Source: Durusdinium trenchii (lineage: Eukaryota > Sar > Dinophyceae > Suessiales > Symbiodiniaceae). From it: a DNA stretch of 64,000 nucleotides. The stretch is taken from contig CAXAMN010021995.1 in the NCBI GenBank assembly GCA_963970005.1, forward strand, positions 432,695-496,694. The letters run 5' to 3'. The translations under genes and the position numbers were made by a program. The notes below the pieces were generated by a model. The model saw only the letters and a program-made list of their open reading frames with translations, searched no databases and was not told the origin of the DNA. Below, piece by piece: positions 20,830 through 33,049 of the stretch (positions are counted from its first letter, which is position 1; each line of letters begins with the position of its first letter).

Positions 20830-22767
20830 GTTCTGAACTGCAAATGTTGCTGTTAGTTAAAGGTGTTGGAAAGAGCCTTTGAAACTCTTGAGTTGTCTTC
20901 ATTTCTATTGTCCAGTCAGCAAGCATGTCACCGTCCAAGTGAAAGACAGGGAGTGGCGGTCGAGTCTAGTAATTACTAGTCAATTTTTGTAAGGCCAGAG
21001 AAAACCAGCAGGGGTGACTGCAGGGTTTAATGTACGCATTTTTTAAGCAAATTTTCTCTTGCCGAATGACTGGATACATACGTAGTACAGTTTTGAATAG
21101 TTTAAAGCATTCGTGTTGTGGTTCCTTGGCCCGGAGAGGAAAATTGCCGATCATTGATGAACTCCCAGCAAACGTTGGTTTCCATTTTTGTGTGACACTG
21201 AACCCTGCTGTACCCATAATATGACAGGTCAAACATGTCTCCCTCTCTCTCTATATATATGTTTTTCCTGCTCGAGGCATCACATGGGAAGAGATCGCCC
21301 CGCCAGCGACGCGTGAAGATGGCTGCTGCCCAGGGGCTTCTTCAGGATCTCCATTAGAATGCACACTCTTGACAGGGAAGAAGGGGTTGAGGGGTTCAGA
21401 TACTGAAGATGCTTCCTTTGACACAGCCTCGCCTTGAAAGTGATAACTTGAGTCGGCCAGCTCAATCCCATCCTGTTGGCATTTGTGGGCCACACTGCTG
21501 TTAGGAGCCTGCCAATGGTCAGAGATCTATCATCTCTTTGTTGCTCGTGCTGCGCCCATCTCCACTGTGAAAGACGGGCAGGTGGCGAGGGGCTGACAAC
21601 TATTTCAGCATGACATTGTGACAAAGGCAGTCCATGACAGTGCAAGGTCGCTGCTGTTGGTTTTTTGAAAGGTCTCCATGCGCGGAGGCTGAGGGCTGAG
21701 GGCGACTGTTCGAAGGAGAGCCTCGCAGTTGTTTTAACTAGAGTGTGGCCTGTTGGCTGCTTGAACGTCATCGTGCACAGTTGGTGGCTCGTGATAGGCT
21801 TCAGATGTGTAGTTGAAGTGAAAGGAGCATTCAGGTGGCCGAGACTGAGACAGCGGGGAGGAAAAGTGCTCGGTTTGCAACTGCTGTATGCTCCAGGAAA
21901 ACAAATCGGATTGAAGAAGGTGCGAGCATGTACCATATAGATTTGCATCAGCAACATCATGTTTGATAGGAAAATCCTTGAGAAAGCCCTTCCAAGGGCT
22001 TGCTATTTTAGGAAGTCTTTATATAGATATATATGTATAGATATGTTGCGCATACTCCCTCTTGGAAATTGGCCATTGTGTTTCGCTCTCAGGTGATGCT
22101 TGAGACGCGAGTGCGGCTCTCGCACAGGGCGGGTGGCTTGGCCTTCTGCCGGGTGGCCAAGTGGTGCCAAACAGCACGTAGCTTCGCTCAAAAGCACAGA
22201 GTCAATAATTTGGGCAGTCTCAAGCTTTGACTAGAGTGACTAGAGTCGAGAACTCTTCGCGATCCGCAGTCGTTTGGTCGAACTAAAGCAGGATTTGAAA
22301 CCTCCAGCCTCACATGTCACGCTGCCAGACATGCTCATGCACCACCTTTGTCCAGCTCAAGCAGAGGCTTGCTTGCGTCGCTTTCTGTTTGTTATGCATG
22401 TCTCTAGAAGCTTTGCATGATCTTCATGCACGAAGCAGAGCTAGTGCGTGCTCTGCCTTCTACTGAAGGTCTCATTTCGACACGTGCCTATCGCACGCAT
22501 TATATAGTCTATTTTCATCTGGTTTCACCATGATTTCACGGGGCGATATGGATGGTGCTTCATGGGCAGCGACCAGAGGCCGATCGGATTCTAGATTCTT
22601 GACTTTCCGGCCGGTGGTATTTAGAGCGGTCCCGAAATAGATAGAAACATATAGAAACGCTTTCCAATACATTCTTAGTGGGGATCTGCTTTTCTATCTA
22701 TTTGGGGGTCTATATGTTCATAGTCCATCCTTTGCCAAACAAACTGACGACCAAACATTGGTTTCAG
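20830..22767. other. Gap with no supported gene
   Basis: Only short (CT)n and (TA)n tracts near 21240-21262 and 22018-22035 stand out. The 226-codon minus frame at 21280-21960 shows no motif and irregular composition, and I treat it as chance. Confidence 0.4.
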
Positions 22768-23690
22768 GAAGTGCCTTGGCAGGTTCCTGGCCAAGCGCAC
22801 AGCGAAGGTGGCCGCACTCGCAAGGGCAACACGCTGGCAACAAGCAGTCTACTTGGCATTGGTCGAAACTCCAGCACCTTGGATTTCCATTCACTACAAC
22901 AATTGATATCAAGCTGGAAGATTGTGAATCTCTAGTCCTCATATGTCCTGGTGCTTTGAGTCTTGGAGTCTTAAGCTCCATTCTTTCCAATTGTCATGCT
23001 CCTTTCCCTACCACTGGGACTGACTCACGGGCTCTAATCTCTTTAAGACTTTATTTGTTTCTTATCATCCTTCTCCCCGCACCGCTTTTGCGAGGTCCAG
23101 GACGCTCGCCTCCATGCCGCGGCCGTGGCCGCGCTGGGCCGTGGCCTCCGCTGGGCAGAGGCCCTGGCGCTGGGAGCCGGACGCGTCCGGGACACGAGTA
23201 GCGACTTGGATGGCTTTGAGGCTGAGGAGTTCAATTATATGGCAGATGGTCAGGGTGGGGGATGAACATCCAAGACAAGAACAGAAACCGCCACTTCATG
23301 TTCTACTTAAATGGCAATTGATGTCCAATGTCCAAAGCAATTCCTCGGAAGATCTCGAGGTCTCAACGCTGCACTTGGTGCATGCGAGCGTGCACGGCGC
23401 TGGAGCGTGGCACTACGACTGTGGAAGGCAACCGTCAGGGTGGCTTGGGGTGTGTGAGAGTCCTGTTTCGCTCTGAGTCCAGGAGATTTTGAACCTTGCC
23501 GGCTGTTACTTTCGCAGATTTGGAACTAACCAGTATAGTTGCACACTCGTTATTGAAGATCTCCAAGGAGCTTTTCCCTTTGGGGCACCTTGAGGACACC
23601 CACTCGCGCGACGTGATCACCTTTAACACTGCTATGGCACTGTGCGCTTCAGGGCCACCAGCGCTGGCAGCAGAGCCTTGGAGCTGTGCA
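22768..23690 (+). CDS. Pentatricopeptide-repeat protein, fragment
   Basis: Four segments each carry one PPR-like helix pair of the dinoflagellate 'AACxRxxRWxxALxL' type. 22768-22885 reads AALARATRWQQAVYLALVET. 23101-23236 reads HAAAVAALGRGLRWAEALAL and ends EEFNY. 23360-23436 reads LNAALGACERARRWSVALRL. 23610-23655 reads DVITFNTAMALCASG, after which a good PPR continuation (HQRWQQSL) lies in another frame. PPR proteins bind organelle RNA and act in plastids or mitochondria. The frame slip in the last segment, and the lack of a clear start or stop, suggest a decayed or incomplete gene; it could also be the 5' part of a larger PPR gene. Confidence 0.6.
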
Positions 23691-23730
23691 CAGGTGGATG
23701 GCAGGGACGCTCTCTCTGTTGGGCGAATGG

Positions 23731-23850
23731 GTTTGTTACTAGTAGCTTCTTGTAGCTTCTTGTTACTAATAGTAAAGCCAGGAGCTACGTTCGTAGCGTC
23801 CTTGCTCCTTACTAGTAGCGATGCCCTTGTTATGTACGTTCGTAGCGATA
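23731..23850. repeat. CTAGTAG-family repeat
   Basis: Units 'TTACTAGTAGCTTCTTG', 'GGAGCTACGTTCGTAGCG' and 'TTACTAGTAGCGATGCCC'. Lies just after the last PPR-like segment. Confidence 0.85.
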
Positions 23851-24608
23851 CTCTTGTTTCTGGCAGGACCCTGTTGGACTTTTCCAAGGCTTAGTTTCTT
23901 TGCTCCATGATTTCTATGGAACACATGCTGGTGGGGCTTACGGCAGCATGGAGAAGGGCAATCTTTCTGACCAGTTTTGTTTCAAGTTGTGCCAAGCTGC
24001 TATGGCGCCTTAGTTTGCTGGGCAAATGTTATCAGCTCTTCAGATTAGTTGGTTGAAGTATGTATCACTGACTAGCTTCCGTGGGATTGATCCTGCTACC
24101 AAAAGGATCCCAAATGAAGCCCACCTCTTCACCCAACTTGTGGAACCTTTCTTTGGCATGTGAGTGGCTCAAGATGGCTCAAGTAACATAGGGCTGGGGC
24201 CGGGACTTGGATGCAGCCTGCGAGGCGAAACTCAGTTGCAAGAGGATTTTGGGGGGGCGCAGGCGCAGACCTCCAACTCCCACGTCCCACCGAGGAAGCC
24301 CATGCAATGGCACAGACATAGACAGTCACAAACAGATTAACCAATATTGAGCAAGGGTTTTTGTGTGTGACACAGAGGATGGCAACGACGGGCTCCAGCT
24401 GGAGGTGGAGGATGGCGGGAGCATTGGCAACAACGGCTCCACGACTGGGTTGCAGAACCTGTTTTTCAACGGGATCTTTTTGAGGCGGGAAGATGAAGTA
24501 GGGGGCGTCAGGAAGCGATGGTAGCGCAAACCCTTTTAAGGTCAACGATGCTGGTAGGATGGCATGGATGGCAGTTATCGTTACATTGCTACGTCGTGCG
24601 CACAGTGC

Positions 24609-24610
<2 letters not shown>

Positions 24611-24645
<35 letters not shown>

Positions 24646-24665
24646 AGGGAGGGAGAGAGAGAAGG
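24611..24665. repeat. (GA)n and GGGA microsatellite
   Basis: About 15 GA units followed by GGGA units. It underlies the low-complexity serine/leucine run in the minus-strand frame 24129-24872. Confidence 0.9.
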
Positions 24666-24748
24666 AGGAGGACTTACTTTGGTAGACATGAGCATCCTTC
24701 GAATTAATTTCCTTATTTTGCCGTTTGCAACATGACATAACCATGTAG

Positions 24749-25381
24749 GGCGGCTTTGCCATCCTCCAAAGGGCCTTGGAGCCCTCAGATGTGGATGCCT
24801 TGTTGCTGGAGCTCCCCGGCTTCCTGGAAGGCGGAACAGTGCGAATGGAAGAGCAAAGCACTGCGGTGGCAATCTAATGTTTGATCGTTTTTGTTGGATG
24901 TCTTCAGTTGCTTAATCTACGTGAAGCTGTGGAGAAGCTGAGGCAAAGGGAATGGCGGGTGTGGACCTTATGCGAGCAGCGAGCCAGCTATGTCTATGTG
25001 TCGAGCATACTTCAGTCAACCCCAGTATATACCTGACATTGATATACAAAGCGGTTCTTGCTTGGCACAGCACCAAGGTATGACTACCTTCGGCAGCTGC
25101 CATTACAGCTTTCCAGCTTGAAGGAGGTCGCTTATGAGATGTTCCTTCCCACGGCCAGCGAGCTTTTAGAGCAGCATGGCTTGGAGGCAGAGGGTTCATC
25201 GATGTTATGACGGTCGCTTCCGGCGCCCCGGAAATCGGATTGTCATCGGGCGCCCGCATCAGTTCTGTGCGCTCGGGAGGTGACAGCTTGTGGCCGTGTA
25301 ATGTGCAATGAGCTTGATGTGCGAGAGAGAAGGCGTGAGTTGCCACCGACCTTGGAGGACTTTGAAGCGCATCTGGGTTGA
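24749..25381 (+). CDS. Unknown protein, at least four exons
   Basis: Not recognised. About 24749-24860 reads FAILQRALEPSDVDALLLEL and PGFLEGGTVRMEEQ. About 24907-24985 reads LLNLREAVEKLRQREWRVW. About 25079-25190 reads YDYLRQLPLQLSSLKEVAYE, then FLPTASELLEQHGLEAE. About 25195-25280 may hold RCYDGRFRRPGNRIVIGRPH. The last exon, about 25311-25381, reads LDVRERRRELPPTLEDFEAH and ends LG before TGA. The helical, leucine-rich composition is consistent across segments. Exact joins were not resolved. Confidence 0.5.
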
Positions 25382-25435
25382 ATTGTGCTGAGCAGAATAA
25401 ATCAAATACCTGCCTCCCACGCAGTGAAAGTGCAT

Positions 25436-25506
25436 GACGATGACGATGACGATGATGATGATGATGATGACGATGATGATGATGATGACGATGACGATGA
25501 CGATGT
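25436..25506. repeat. GAT/GAC triplet repeat
   Basis: About 24 consecutive GAY triplets that would encode poly-aspartate in one frame. It lies downstream of the stop of the preceding gene, so it is probably untranslated. Confidence 0.9.
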
Positions 25507-26049
25507 ATTGTTTGTTTGTCAAGATGTTTACAACATAATAAAACCTTTTCAGAACCGTTTCCGAACCGTCACAAACATGGCACGTCTCTCATTTGCTTAT
25601 TTTCCGAGCACACTTTGACACTACCGTGAATTGTGACGAGTGCTGCGCTCAGCTTTTGGCATGTGTCCTGAGGTTGTGCGAGCGAAAAGGTCAAGCACGC
25701 CCGAGCAGCCTGTTTCTGTGGTATCAGGACGGGGCGGGGTTTTCCCCGCAGAAATGAAAGCCGGTGATGGAGAGTCGATGATTTCGATTTCTGCATCTGT
25801 CGGTTTGGAGGAGGGAGGTGAGAACCGGGCCCATCGGGATATTTATGGCGAAGTGTCGCGACCCGAGCGCAGAGCAGATAGGGGTCCGGGGTTGGGTGTC
25901 AATAATGCACTCCAAAGCTGTTCATGATGCACATGACATGACATGGCTTAGGTCTTATCCACTGCAGATGCTTTTGCTTTTGAGCCAGCCAGGGCAGGAC
26001 TTCACAGGTGGCAGGTTCTTCACACTTGTGAGGGCCTTGGGCTAGAGAT

Positions 26050-26355
26050 GTGCAGTACAACATAGCACAACTGCTTGCAAGCAGCTTGGACATGTTTGCA
26101 AAGCAGAGCCGGTGGCAAGTGCTGGAAGTGGAACACTTCGTTCTTCACCAAGGTGGATGGACGAAAGCACGAAGCCCAGATGAGTCGTGGAGATCTCCTG
26201 GTCTTTCGGACTTCCTGCAAGCACGGCTGCACGGTGGTCAGGCTGGACTCCTGGTCATGCTGCAGAACTGCTGGGGACCAACTGCTTTTTGCTGTTTTGG
26301 TCAGGCGTGGTCGGAATCCAACAACACAGCGCATGGTGGCATCTGGGCACAATAG
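26050..26355 (+). CDS. Possible exon(s) of unknown function
   Basis: Two overlapping + frames are open here. One reads FAKQSRWQVLEVEHFVLHQG and SDFLQARLHGGQAGLLVMLQ; the other reads KVDGRKHEAQMSRGDLLVF. Neither gives a family match or a clear splice context. A further small segment near 26585-26645 (ARTEKSVTAYLAGRIGRTV) might belong to the same gene. Confidence 0.2.
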   Translation: MQYNIAQLLASSLDMFAKQSRWQVLEVEHFVLHQGGWTKARSPDESWRSPGLSDFLQARLHGGQAGLLVMLQNCWGPTAFCCFGQAWSESNNTAHGGIWAQ

Positions 26356-26952
26356 CTGCTAGCTAGCGCCGCTCTTGGCATATCGGATGTATTTGTACAA
26401 ATTTGCAAGTGAAGATGCCAGCCTGCAGTGCCCAAGGTTGGTCTTCAATTTGCCAAGCGAGCTTTGCGCCAGCCGCCCAGAAACTTGATCGTGGCTGAAG
26501 TTGCAGGGACTCACCTCCATGTTTCATCCTTTTCCCACTAAACTGAACTTATTTATGCACAGCCAAGGCAGGGAAAGGCTCGCACGGAGAAGTCTGTGAC
26601 GGCGTACCTGGCCGGGAGGATTGGTCGAACGGTGTCGAACGATTGGTCTGCTAAACTCCCGTGAACCTGGATCTTGGGAAAACTCAACTGAGTCGCTTGC
26701 GACTGGTGCCCCTCACAGGGGAGGTGATCACGGTCTGAGACGGAGCTGCTTCAGAGCTCGTGGCTGGCGATTGGGCTGTCCCGCAAGGAGAAGGATTGGC
26801 AACTTCACTGAACCTCATTGACACTGAATTTTAGAAAGTGTCAGTTTCATCCCAGATCTGTGCCAATATGGCACTGCAGCGGACAAAAAGCAACAGCGAG
26901 ACCAGCGTCCAGATGTGTAAGTGTAATGTGGGACTAGCTGTGGAGCCTTGCT

Positions 26953-29900
26953 ATGAGTCTCCAAGCTGCTTCGGCCGAGGACAGTGCCCTGAACATTTTC
27001 CATGACATGTGTGCTGCTGCTGCTGCTGAGCCTGACGTGGTCAGCTACAATGCATTGATCAAGGTCACAGGGGCTTTCAACTTGGGAGCCAATGCCAGTG
27101 GTGTTTTTCTTCTTTTTGTGCTAGCGGCCATTACCACAAAGATACCACAAGCAAGGGACAACCCACTTCCCTCATGCACACTACACCAGGATGAACGCAG
27201 ACCATGCAACTTCTATGCATATATGATCATATATATGGGATTATATAGGCATGCAATAGTATATAACTCGTTATAACTATGATAGTTGAAGCCAGATACG
27301 ATCGTCACCTTGACACGGCCGTGGGAACCGGGGGGGCCAGCGCTCTAGCGCAGGCGTGTGCTTGGAGAAGTTGGCGTGCGGCCTCGGAAGCCTTCAAGCT
27401 GTGCGAGGCGGAAGATGACTTCCCTTGGCCAAACATGGCCAAACAGCCATCGATTTGTTCCTGCAGGAGCCCTTTGTTACTAGTTACTAGTAGCGATGCC
27501 CTTGTTACTAGTGCTACTATGTAGCAGTAATGCCCTTGTTACTAGTAGCGGTGCACCTAATACCTATAACAATACACGGTTGGTTTGTGCACACACTCTT
27601 TGTGATACATCGCCAAATTTTCTACCATTCTGCACTAGGATGGTGAAACTCTTCTGAATTGCGGAATAACAATCTATCTTATGTTTCTTATGTAGATGAA
27701 GGTTGAAACCTGCAACTGCAGCATGTTAGGTTGCGAAGATAGAACATGATAGAAACAACAATAAACACTCTGGGCCACCACGTCTAGCCGAGCCCCGTGA
27801 AGGGTTCTTCATCCCCTACAAGCTGCTCAGGTGGTGACCCTGCAGGCCATCACTTCTTGTGCAACAAGAGCTCCTTGGAAGTGGGGCTTGGCACATTTGG
27901 GACTACAAGCTGAATCTCGCCAGTTTGAAACCAGAGCTTTTGACGCGGCACACGAGGCAAGTGGTGAAGTCATTGAGGTGCTGTGAAGTCAGCAGTTATT
28001 TTGGACATTGAAGGGGTCTTGCACCCGTCCCTGGTGGCGCTTCGTGGGGTTGGAACTTGGTCGTCCAGAGTCTCAGCCAAGGACCTTGTGCTCTTCAATG
28101 CGATCCTTGGTTCTTGTTCTGCCTCTTCCCAGTGGAAACCAGCCTTGAAGATCCTTCATGCACAGCAGGTCCAAGGTGAGTTGGGGTCGTTTGGGTGTGA
28201 AGCAGAAACACCTGAAAGTCATATTCTCTTAAACCCGCTTTGCCAGGTGGGCACCTCAGCCCGGACATTGTGAGCTACAACTCGGCACCTGGGATCTCCT
28301 ACTTCGAGTGCCAGGGGATATCATTGAGATGCTGTATACATTGGTCACACCGGTTCCATCAAATTCCATCGGTTCCAGATGATTCCAGAGGGTGCACCTC
28401 TGCAAAAATGCATGCGATGCGTAGCTGACCATGGTGTGTTCCCTTTCAACATCACCGCTGTCCCCTAAGGTCATGACAGCCAGTGGACGGGGCCGGGCGG
28501 TCCGAGCATGGTCCTTTTTGGTGGATCTACAGTGCCTGTGCCTCGCCGGAAGGAATGAAGCAAGCTTGTGAACTTTGTGAACGTATCGAGTGTGTTTTCT
28601 GGGGTATGGTGGGGCTCGGTTTCACCCTTAAGACCCCTTCAGCGCGAAGCGGAGACCGGCGAATGGTGTCTCCGTTGAATTAAGGCGTTTAATGCCAACT
28701 CTGGTGACTCTCAACACTGCGTTGAGTGCATGCGACGGAGCTGGAGAGGGTGGTTGTAGCATGTGAATGCCCAAAGAATGCAGCTGCTTCGGATGCAACA
28801 AGGCCTCACCACTCACCACATGTCATGACTTCCAGGAGATTGGGACGCTGCCATAGCATTGCTTCACTTGGCGAACGACCGATTGGAACCAGCCTTGAGC
28901 TCAGCCATCCAAAGCAACAGTCCTCAATGTGCCCAAGATTCTTGCATTTAATGCAGGTGCGAGCGCCAACCGAGGATTCAGTGTCGCTCACTGCCTTGCT
29001 GGGGGCATGTTCTCGAGTTGCCCAGTGGCCCAAAGCACTGGAACTGTGGCAGGGCACAGAACTACCCAGAGATCGGCAAGCAGAATCTTAGGCCAATGAG
29101 GATGTGTGCAACCTCTGTGTGGGGCAAATGAATGCCAAAGTTTGAAGAGAGGATCAGCAGATCCAACCTCAGCCATGCAAGCTCCTTGAACGTTTAAGAC
29201 TGCAACTGGACCATGCAAAAGTCCGTTGGTCGTTTCTGAGGAAAGTGTTGCAGCGCTCGCGGTCGCCAAAGGCTTTCTATGGAGCTCTGAGCCTTGTCCG
29301 CCGTGAATTGTCGGGCCAGCCCGTTTTGGATGGGCGAAGCGGGGTTGTGGTGAAGGGCTTTTGTCACTTTGGCCAATCAAGCAGCTTCTACATGTGACAG
29401 GAGAAACGGTGTGTGTTCTTAAGGGAATCGGACTTGAAGAAAGGCACTTCGAAGCGTCATGTCATATCAATACGAGGTGAAGTGCCGATTCGTACAGGCT
29501 TGGCCCTAGTAACCACAGGGTGTGGCAGATATCTTCCTGCAGCCTCCGGATCACCGCATTTGAGGCCTTGCTGGGCCTCACTGATATGAGTGCAGCGCTG
29601 CATGACTGGACTGGACACTGGGAGATGGCACTCAAGGAATGTCAAAGATCTCAAGAGCAAGGCTAGTTGTATTGCTGGACTGAACGATCACACTGCATTT
29701 CGAAAAATAAGCTCACGAACTGAGCATTCGTCCGGCTTGAAAGGTGTCAGCATTTCCACGGACTTCTTGAATGCAGTGCCGAAGCGGCATTATCGGTGGA
29801 TGACGGCGGTGCCAGTGCCATTGAACATTGTTATTGTTGTACAATTAGTTTTATGATTGGTATGATGTCATGCAGGACGTGCTTAGCAGCAGGTGCTGGC

Positions 29901-30290
29901 AGACAAGTTGTATAGATCCTTTCAACCTCTTCCAATACCTTGATATGGAATAAGCTGTCCAAAGAAGATGGCCAAACACGTTTGTATTGGTCTTGAGCTT
30001 CCACTCTTGAGTCACTTTGACAAGATTTCATTCTAGGCCATTAGTGCCTGCAGTTCTTTCTGGCGCTGGGCGATACGGCTCTTTGGTTGCGCAGTGGATT
30101 TCCGAGCTCACATTGGCCAAGCCTCACGGCTGCATGAAGAGCACGGAGCACTGCAAGAGCGGTGCGAGCAGATTTTGACACCATAAAGCAACATCGCTCT
30201 TTCATTGCAGCTCACGCCTTGAGGTGTCGTATGCAGCTGCTTTGAGCGCCTTCAGTGATGGACGATTCTGGCTCAAAGCCATGCTACTAA
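26953..30290 (+). CDS. Pentatricopeptide-repeat protein, about one repeat per exon
   Basis: About ten segments on one strand each encode a PPR-like unit. 26953-27063 (ALNIFHDM, EPDVVSYNALIK; phase 0, GT donor); about 27328-27415 (ALAQACAWRSWRAASEAFKL); about 27825-27905 (VVTLQAITSCATRAPWKWGL); about 28075-28175 (DLVLFNAILGSCSASSQWK, GT donor); about 28246-28295 (LSPDIVSYNSA); about 28692-28745 (PTLVTLNTALSACDGAGEG); 28955-29065 (SLTALLGACSRVAQWPKALE); about 29603-29655 (GHWEMALKECQRSQEQG); about 30030-30100 (AISACSSFWRWAIRLFG); about 30211-30285 (SRLEVSYAAALSAFSDGRFW). The family binds single-stranded organelle RNA. Some segments are too short for a full 35-residue motif and may be degenerate. 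Start, stop and most joins are unresolved, so more than one gene could be present. Confidence 0.6.
27470..27550. repeat. CTAGTAG-family repeat inside the PPR gene
   Basis: Units 'TTACTAGTTACTAGTAGCG' and 'ATGCCCTTGTTACTAGTAGC'. It lies between two PPR-coding segments, thus in an intron. Confidence 0.8.
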
Positions 30291-30390
30291 GCTGATTCTT
30301 TAAGTTCTTAGTGTTCTTAGTGTGCCCGAGGAACTTTAGAATTGGCTCAGTCACTCTTGGAATGAGTCTCGAGATTGTGACGAGCCATAA

Positions 30391-30399
30391 ATACACACC

Positions 30400-30432
<33 letters not shown>

Positions 30433-30440
30433 CATATACA
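30391..30440. repeat. Compound (CA)n(TA)n microsatellite
   Basis: A CA tract runs directly into a TA tract. Confidence 0.9.
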
Positions 30441-30597
30441 AGCAGTTCCCGGGCAAGCTGGCGGCGGAAGTTTTCTATAAGAACAATTTGACCTACAAGT
30501 ATAGGAGTGTCCCTTCGCACATGCCCTGCGCACCCCCTTTTTTTTTCCGGCCCGCAACGATGGCGTCATGCAAGCAGCCCACAACGGCGTACTCGCT

Positions 30598-30636
30598 CTG
30601 GCACTGTGCATGCAGTGGCACTGTGCATGCAGTGGC
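30598..30636. repeat. Tandem palindromic 18-bp repeat
   Basis: Two adjacent copies of GGCACTGTGCATGCAGT. Each contains CACTG and CAGTG arms around TGCATG, so each can fold into a hairpin. Confidence 0.7.
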
Positions 30637-30639
30637 TTC

Positions 30640-31320
30640 TTCTTTTGCTTCTCATCGGGGGTTCACAGCAACGCACCGAAGTCCAAGAGCACAGCCGATG
30701 CGTCACCGACTCACCGCATCCTTTTGTTCCACACAGTGAAAAGAGTCCTGCGCGGTAGCAGCTGTTTATGCGGTTCTCAACGACGGACATAGGAGCATTT
30801 CCCGGCTGTCTGCGCGGACCACAGCGACGCACGCAGACCGATGCCTGTCGGCAAGACCAAGGAACGGTTCACCCAGCACCTCCGGCGGGGGCTGGACGAG
30901 GTGGAACAACTGGCGGCGGGGGTGCTTCTCTGCCAGCAATCCAAAACACCGGGGGCTGCAGCACACCTATCGTCATAGCAACGGCAATCCGCGCGCCAGC
31001 GTGTGGCATATGCAAACGACCACCGCGTGCGGCATTGGAAGCTATGATCCCGGCCCCAATGAATTCGCAAGCCTCCTAGTTTCGCAATCGAGTGCGCTGC
31101 GCTAGTTTAGCAGCCGCTGCGAGATCATCCCTAACCAAAACATCCCAGCAAGCTTCACAGACGCCACTTCTCGTGTGCTCAAAGACGCGAGGCCGTTCTG
31201 CAACCGTCGTTCCGCAGAGCTTGACTTGCCAGGTTCGGAGCCACCCTTTGTATTGAAAAAACCACAACATTTCGTGCGCCCGCTATCTCTCGAAAATGCA
31301 TTTTGTGCGAGACTTCCAAA
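30640..31320. other. GC-richer unassigned stretch
   Basis: No gene is supported. A 45-codon + frame from 30841 (MPVGKTKERFTQHLRRGLDE) and a minus frame at 31076-31270 (KLCGTTVAERPRVFEHTRSG, then VCEACWDVLV) both look protein-like, but neither has family motifs or splice support. Confidence 0.3.
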
Positions 31321-31329
31321 ATGAATGTT

Positions 31330-31565
31330 GAAGAGTGGAGCTAGTGCTAACTAGAGCGGGATCCAGCGGAGCTAAAGCGAACCAGAGCTACAGCTAACTG
31401 GAGTTAGCGCTAACTAAAGCTCGATCTGACTGGAACTAAAGCTGACTAGAGCTAAGCGAACCACGGCTAGAGCTAACTGGAGTTAGAGCTAAGAACTGAC
31501 TGGAGCTAAAGCTGACTAGACAGACCTACCTGGAGCTAGAGGGCTGACTGGAGCCAGAGTTGTTG
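31330..31565. repeat. Degenerate GAGCTAAC/GACTGGAGC array
   Basis: Around 15 imperfect units of 10-18 bp such as GAGCTAACTGGAGTTAG and AAAGCTGACTAGAG. The AGCT core makes the array locally self-complementary. Confidence 0.8.
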
Positions 31566-31699
31566 AAAGTCCGTAACACGGAAGTTTTGCACACTAAACT
31601 TGCTTTGGACATACATATAATTACATATATATATATATATAAGTGTGTGTGACACTGTGTGTGTGAAAAACATATATATATATATATATATTCAGTGTG

Positions 31700-33045
31700 C
31701 TGGTTTAACTCCACCCTTTAACTTTAGCCAATGCCGATGCCCAATGCACTGTCGTCATGACTTGATGCAGGTCATGGCTGCGTGAGGCACGGCATTTCCA
31801 CTGCACGGGTGATGATCTCATGACCTGCTTCAACACTGCCATGTCGTGCCTCGATCTGCAAGAACGATTTGATGATTCAGAATCCCGCGGTAGAGCGACT
31901 CCACCCAAACCTTTGTAGAGCGACTCCACCCAAACCTCCCAGGTCCTAGTGCAACCCATTTTGACATTTTGTGGACCATCAGCCAAGGTACCAGCGAGTA
32001 AGTTGTCCGTCTCGTAAAGTCAGTCAGTCGACACATCAAAGGCAGGAACACGGAAGATCCATGAACTTTGAATGACCATCAACTGAAGAGCAAAGCTAGC
32101 TATATAAAGGATGTTAAGAACGAACCAGTCATAGGACAATCCATCACCAGTCCAACATCAGTCGTGACCCGTTGAGGTGCTGTGAAGATCCATCAACTTG
32201 GAACTCTTGCCTCCAAGTGCTGGACAATCTCCTAGAGGCCGAGCGGTCTCTCGGACGGCCAAGCACCTCCCAGGGCCTACAGTATATCGGTGAACTGATG
32301 CTGACTGGGAACTTTGGACCATTGGACAGGTGAGATTGAAGTCCGGAACCTTCGAGATTACTTTGTACATTTGCTTGTGCATGTTTGATCATTTTTTGTA
32401 AATCCTTCCGAAGCGTCGTTCCCAGCTTCCCATTGGTTGACCCGTGCTCCTGCATCTCAAGAATGCAGGCCACCATCAAGCCAGACCAGAAGAGTTACAG
32501 ATCGCCAATTCGCGGCACCGGGTATGGAACTGGTCATGAACCCCAGCTGGGTTGGAGCCGTTGGCGTAGTGATTTGACCACTTGCTTTTGAGGAATCACA
32601 AGCTCCCGATCCACGATGCAGCTAAGTTGTCACTCATCCTCTACTCTAACTCTAACTTGAAGTCTTCACACAGAAATGTGGGTCTTTGCACGACTGAACG
32701 TGGCAACGTTATCATGATCTATTCGCGCAGAACTGAAAGGGGTTCTCCTACTCGAAGGGAACATCAAGATACCAAGGCTGGCGCACAGCCATTGGGCTGT
32801 TGGAAAGCATGGTGCGAGGTGGGGGTTCAATGTCCATGTTCAATCATTTTTGTATGAAGCACACGATGATGACTGAATGCGGGCAATTCTACCTGCTCCC
32901 ATTGCGACTCTTTTTTTGAGACGAGGTGCCATCAATGACGACGACCACTCAGCCCTGTCAGCGACCATTTGGGCTGCGGAGGTGCCAGAGCACGGCTCAC
33001 AAGAAGATGAGAGAGAGGGGAGAGAGAGAGAGAGAGCCCAATAGA
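31700..33045. other. Gap with no supported gene
   Basis: Short frames only. A direct duplication 'GTAGAGCGACTCCACCCAAA' occurs twice around 31891-31935. A (GA)n tract lies at 33009-33035. Confidence 0.4.
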
Positions 33046-33049
33046 GGTG

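Noticed and set aside
20444..20938. 164-codon minus-strand frame
   Set aside because: Covers the stem-loop cluster; its Arg/Ser-rich centre is explained by the GC-rich hairpins.
21280..21960. 226-codon minus-strand frame
   Set aside because: No motif, no splice context and uneven composition; probably chance.
22262..22310. GGATTTGAAACCTCC, tRNA B-box-like
   Set aside because: No cloverleaf could be drawn around it on either strand.
24129..24872. 247-codon minus-strand frame
   Set aside because: Runs through a (GA)n tract, overlaps a better + strand exon at 24749-24860 and shows no family motif.
25436..25506. Poly-aspartate coding tract
   Set aside because: A GAY microsatellite downstream of a stop codon; no evidence of translation.
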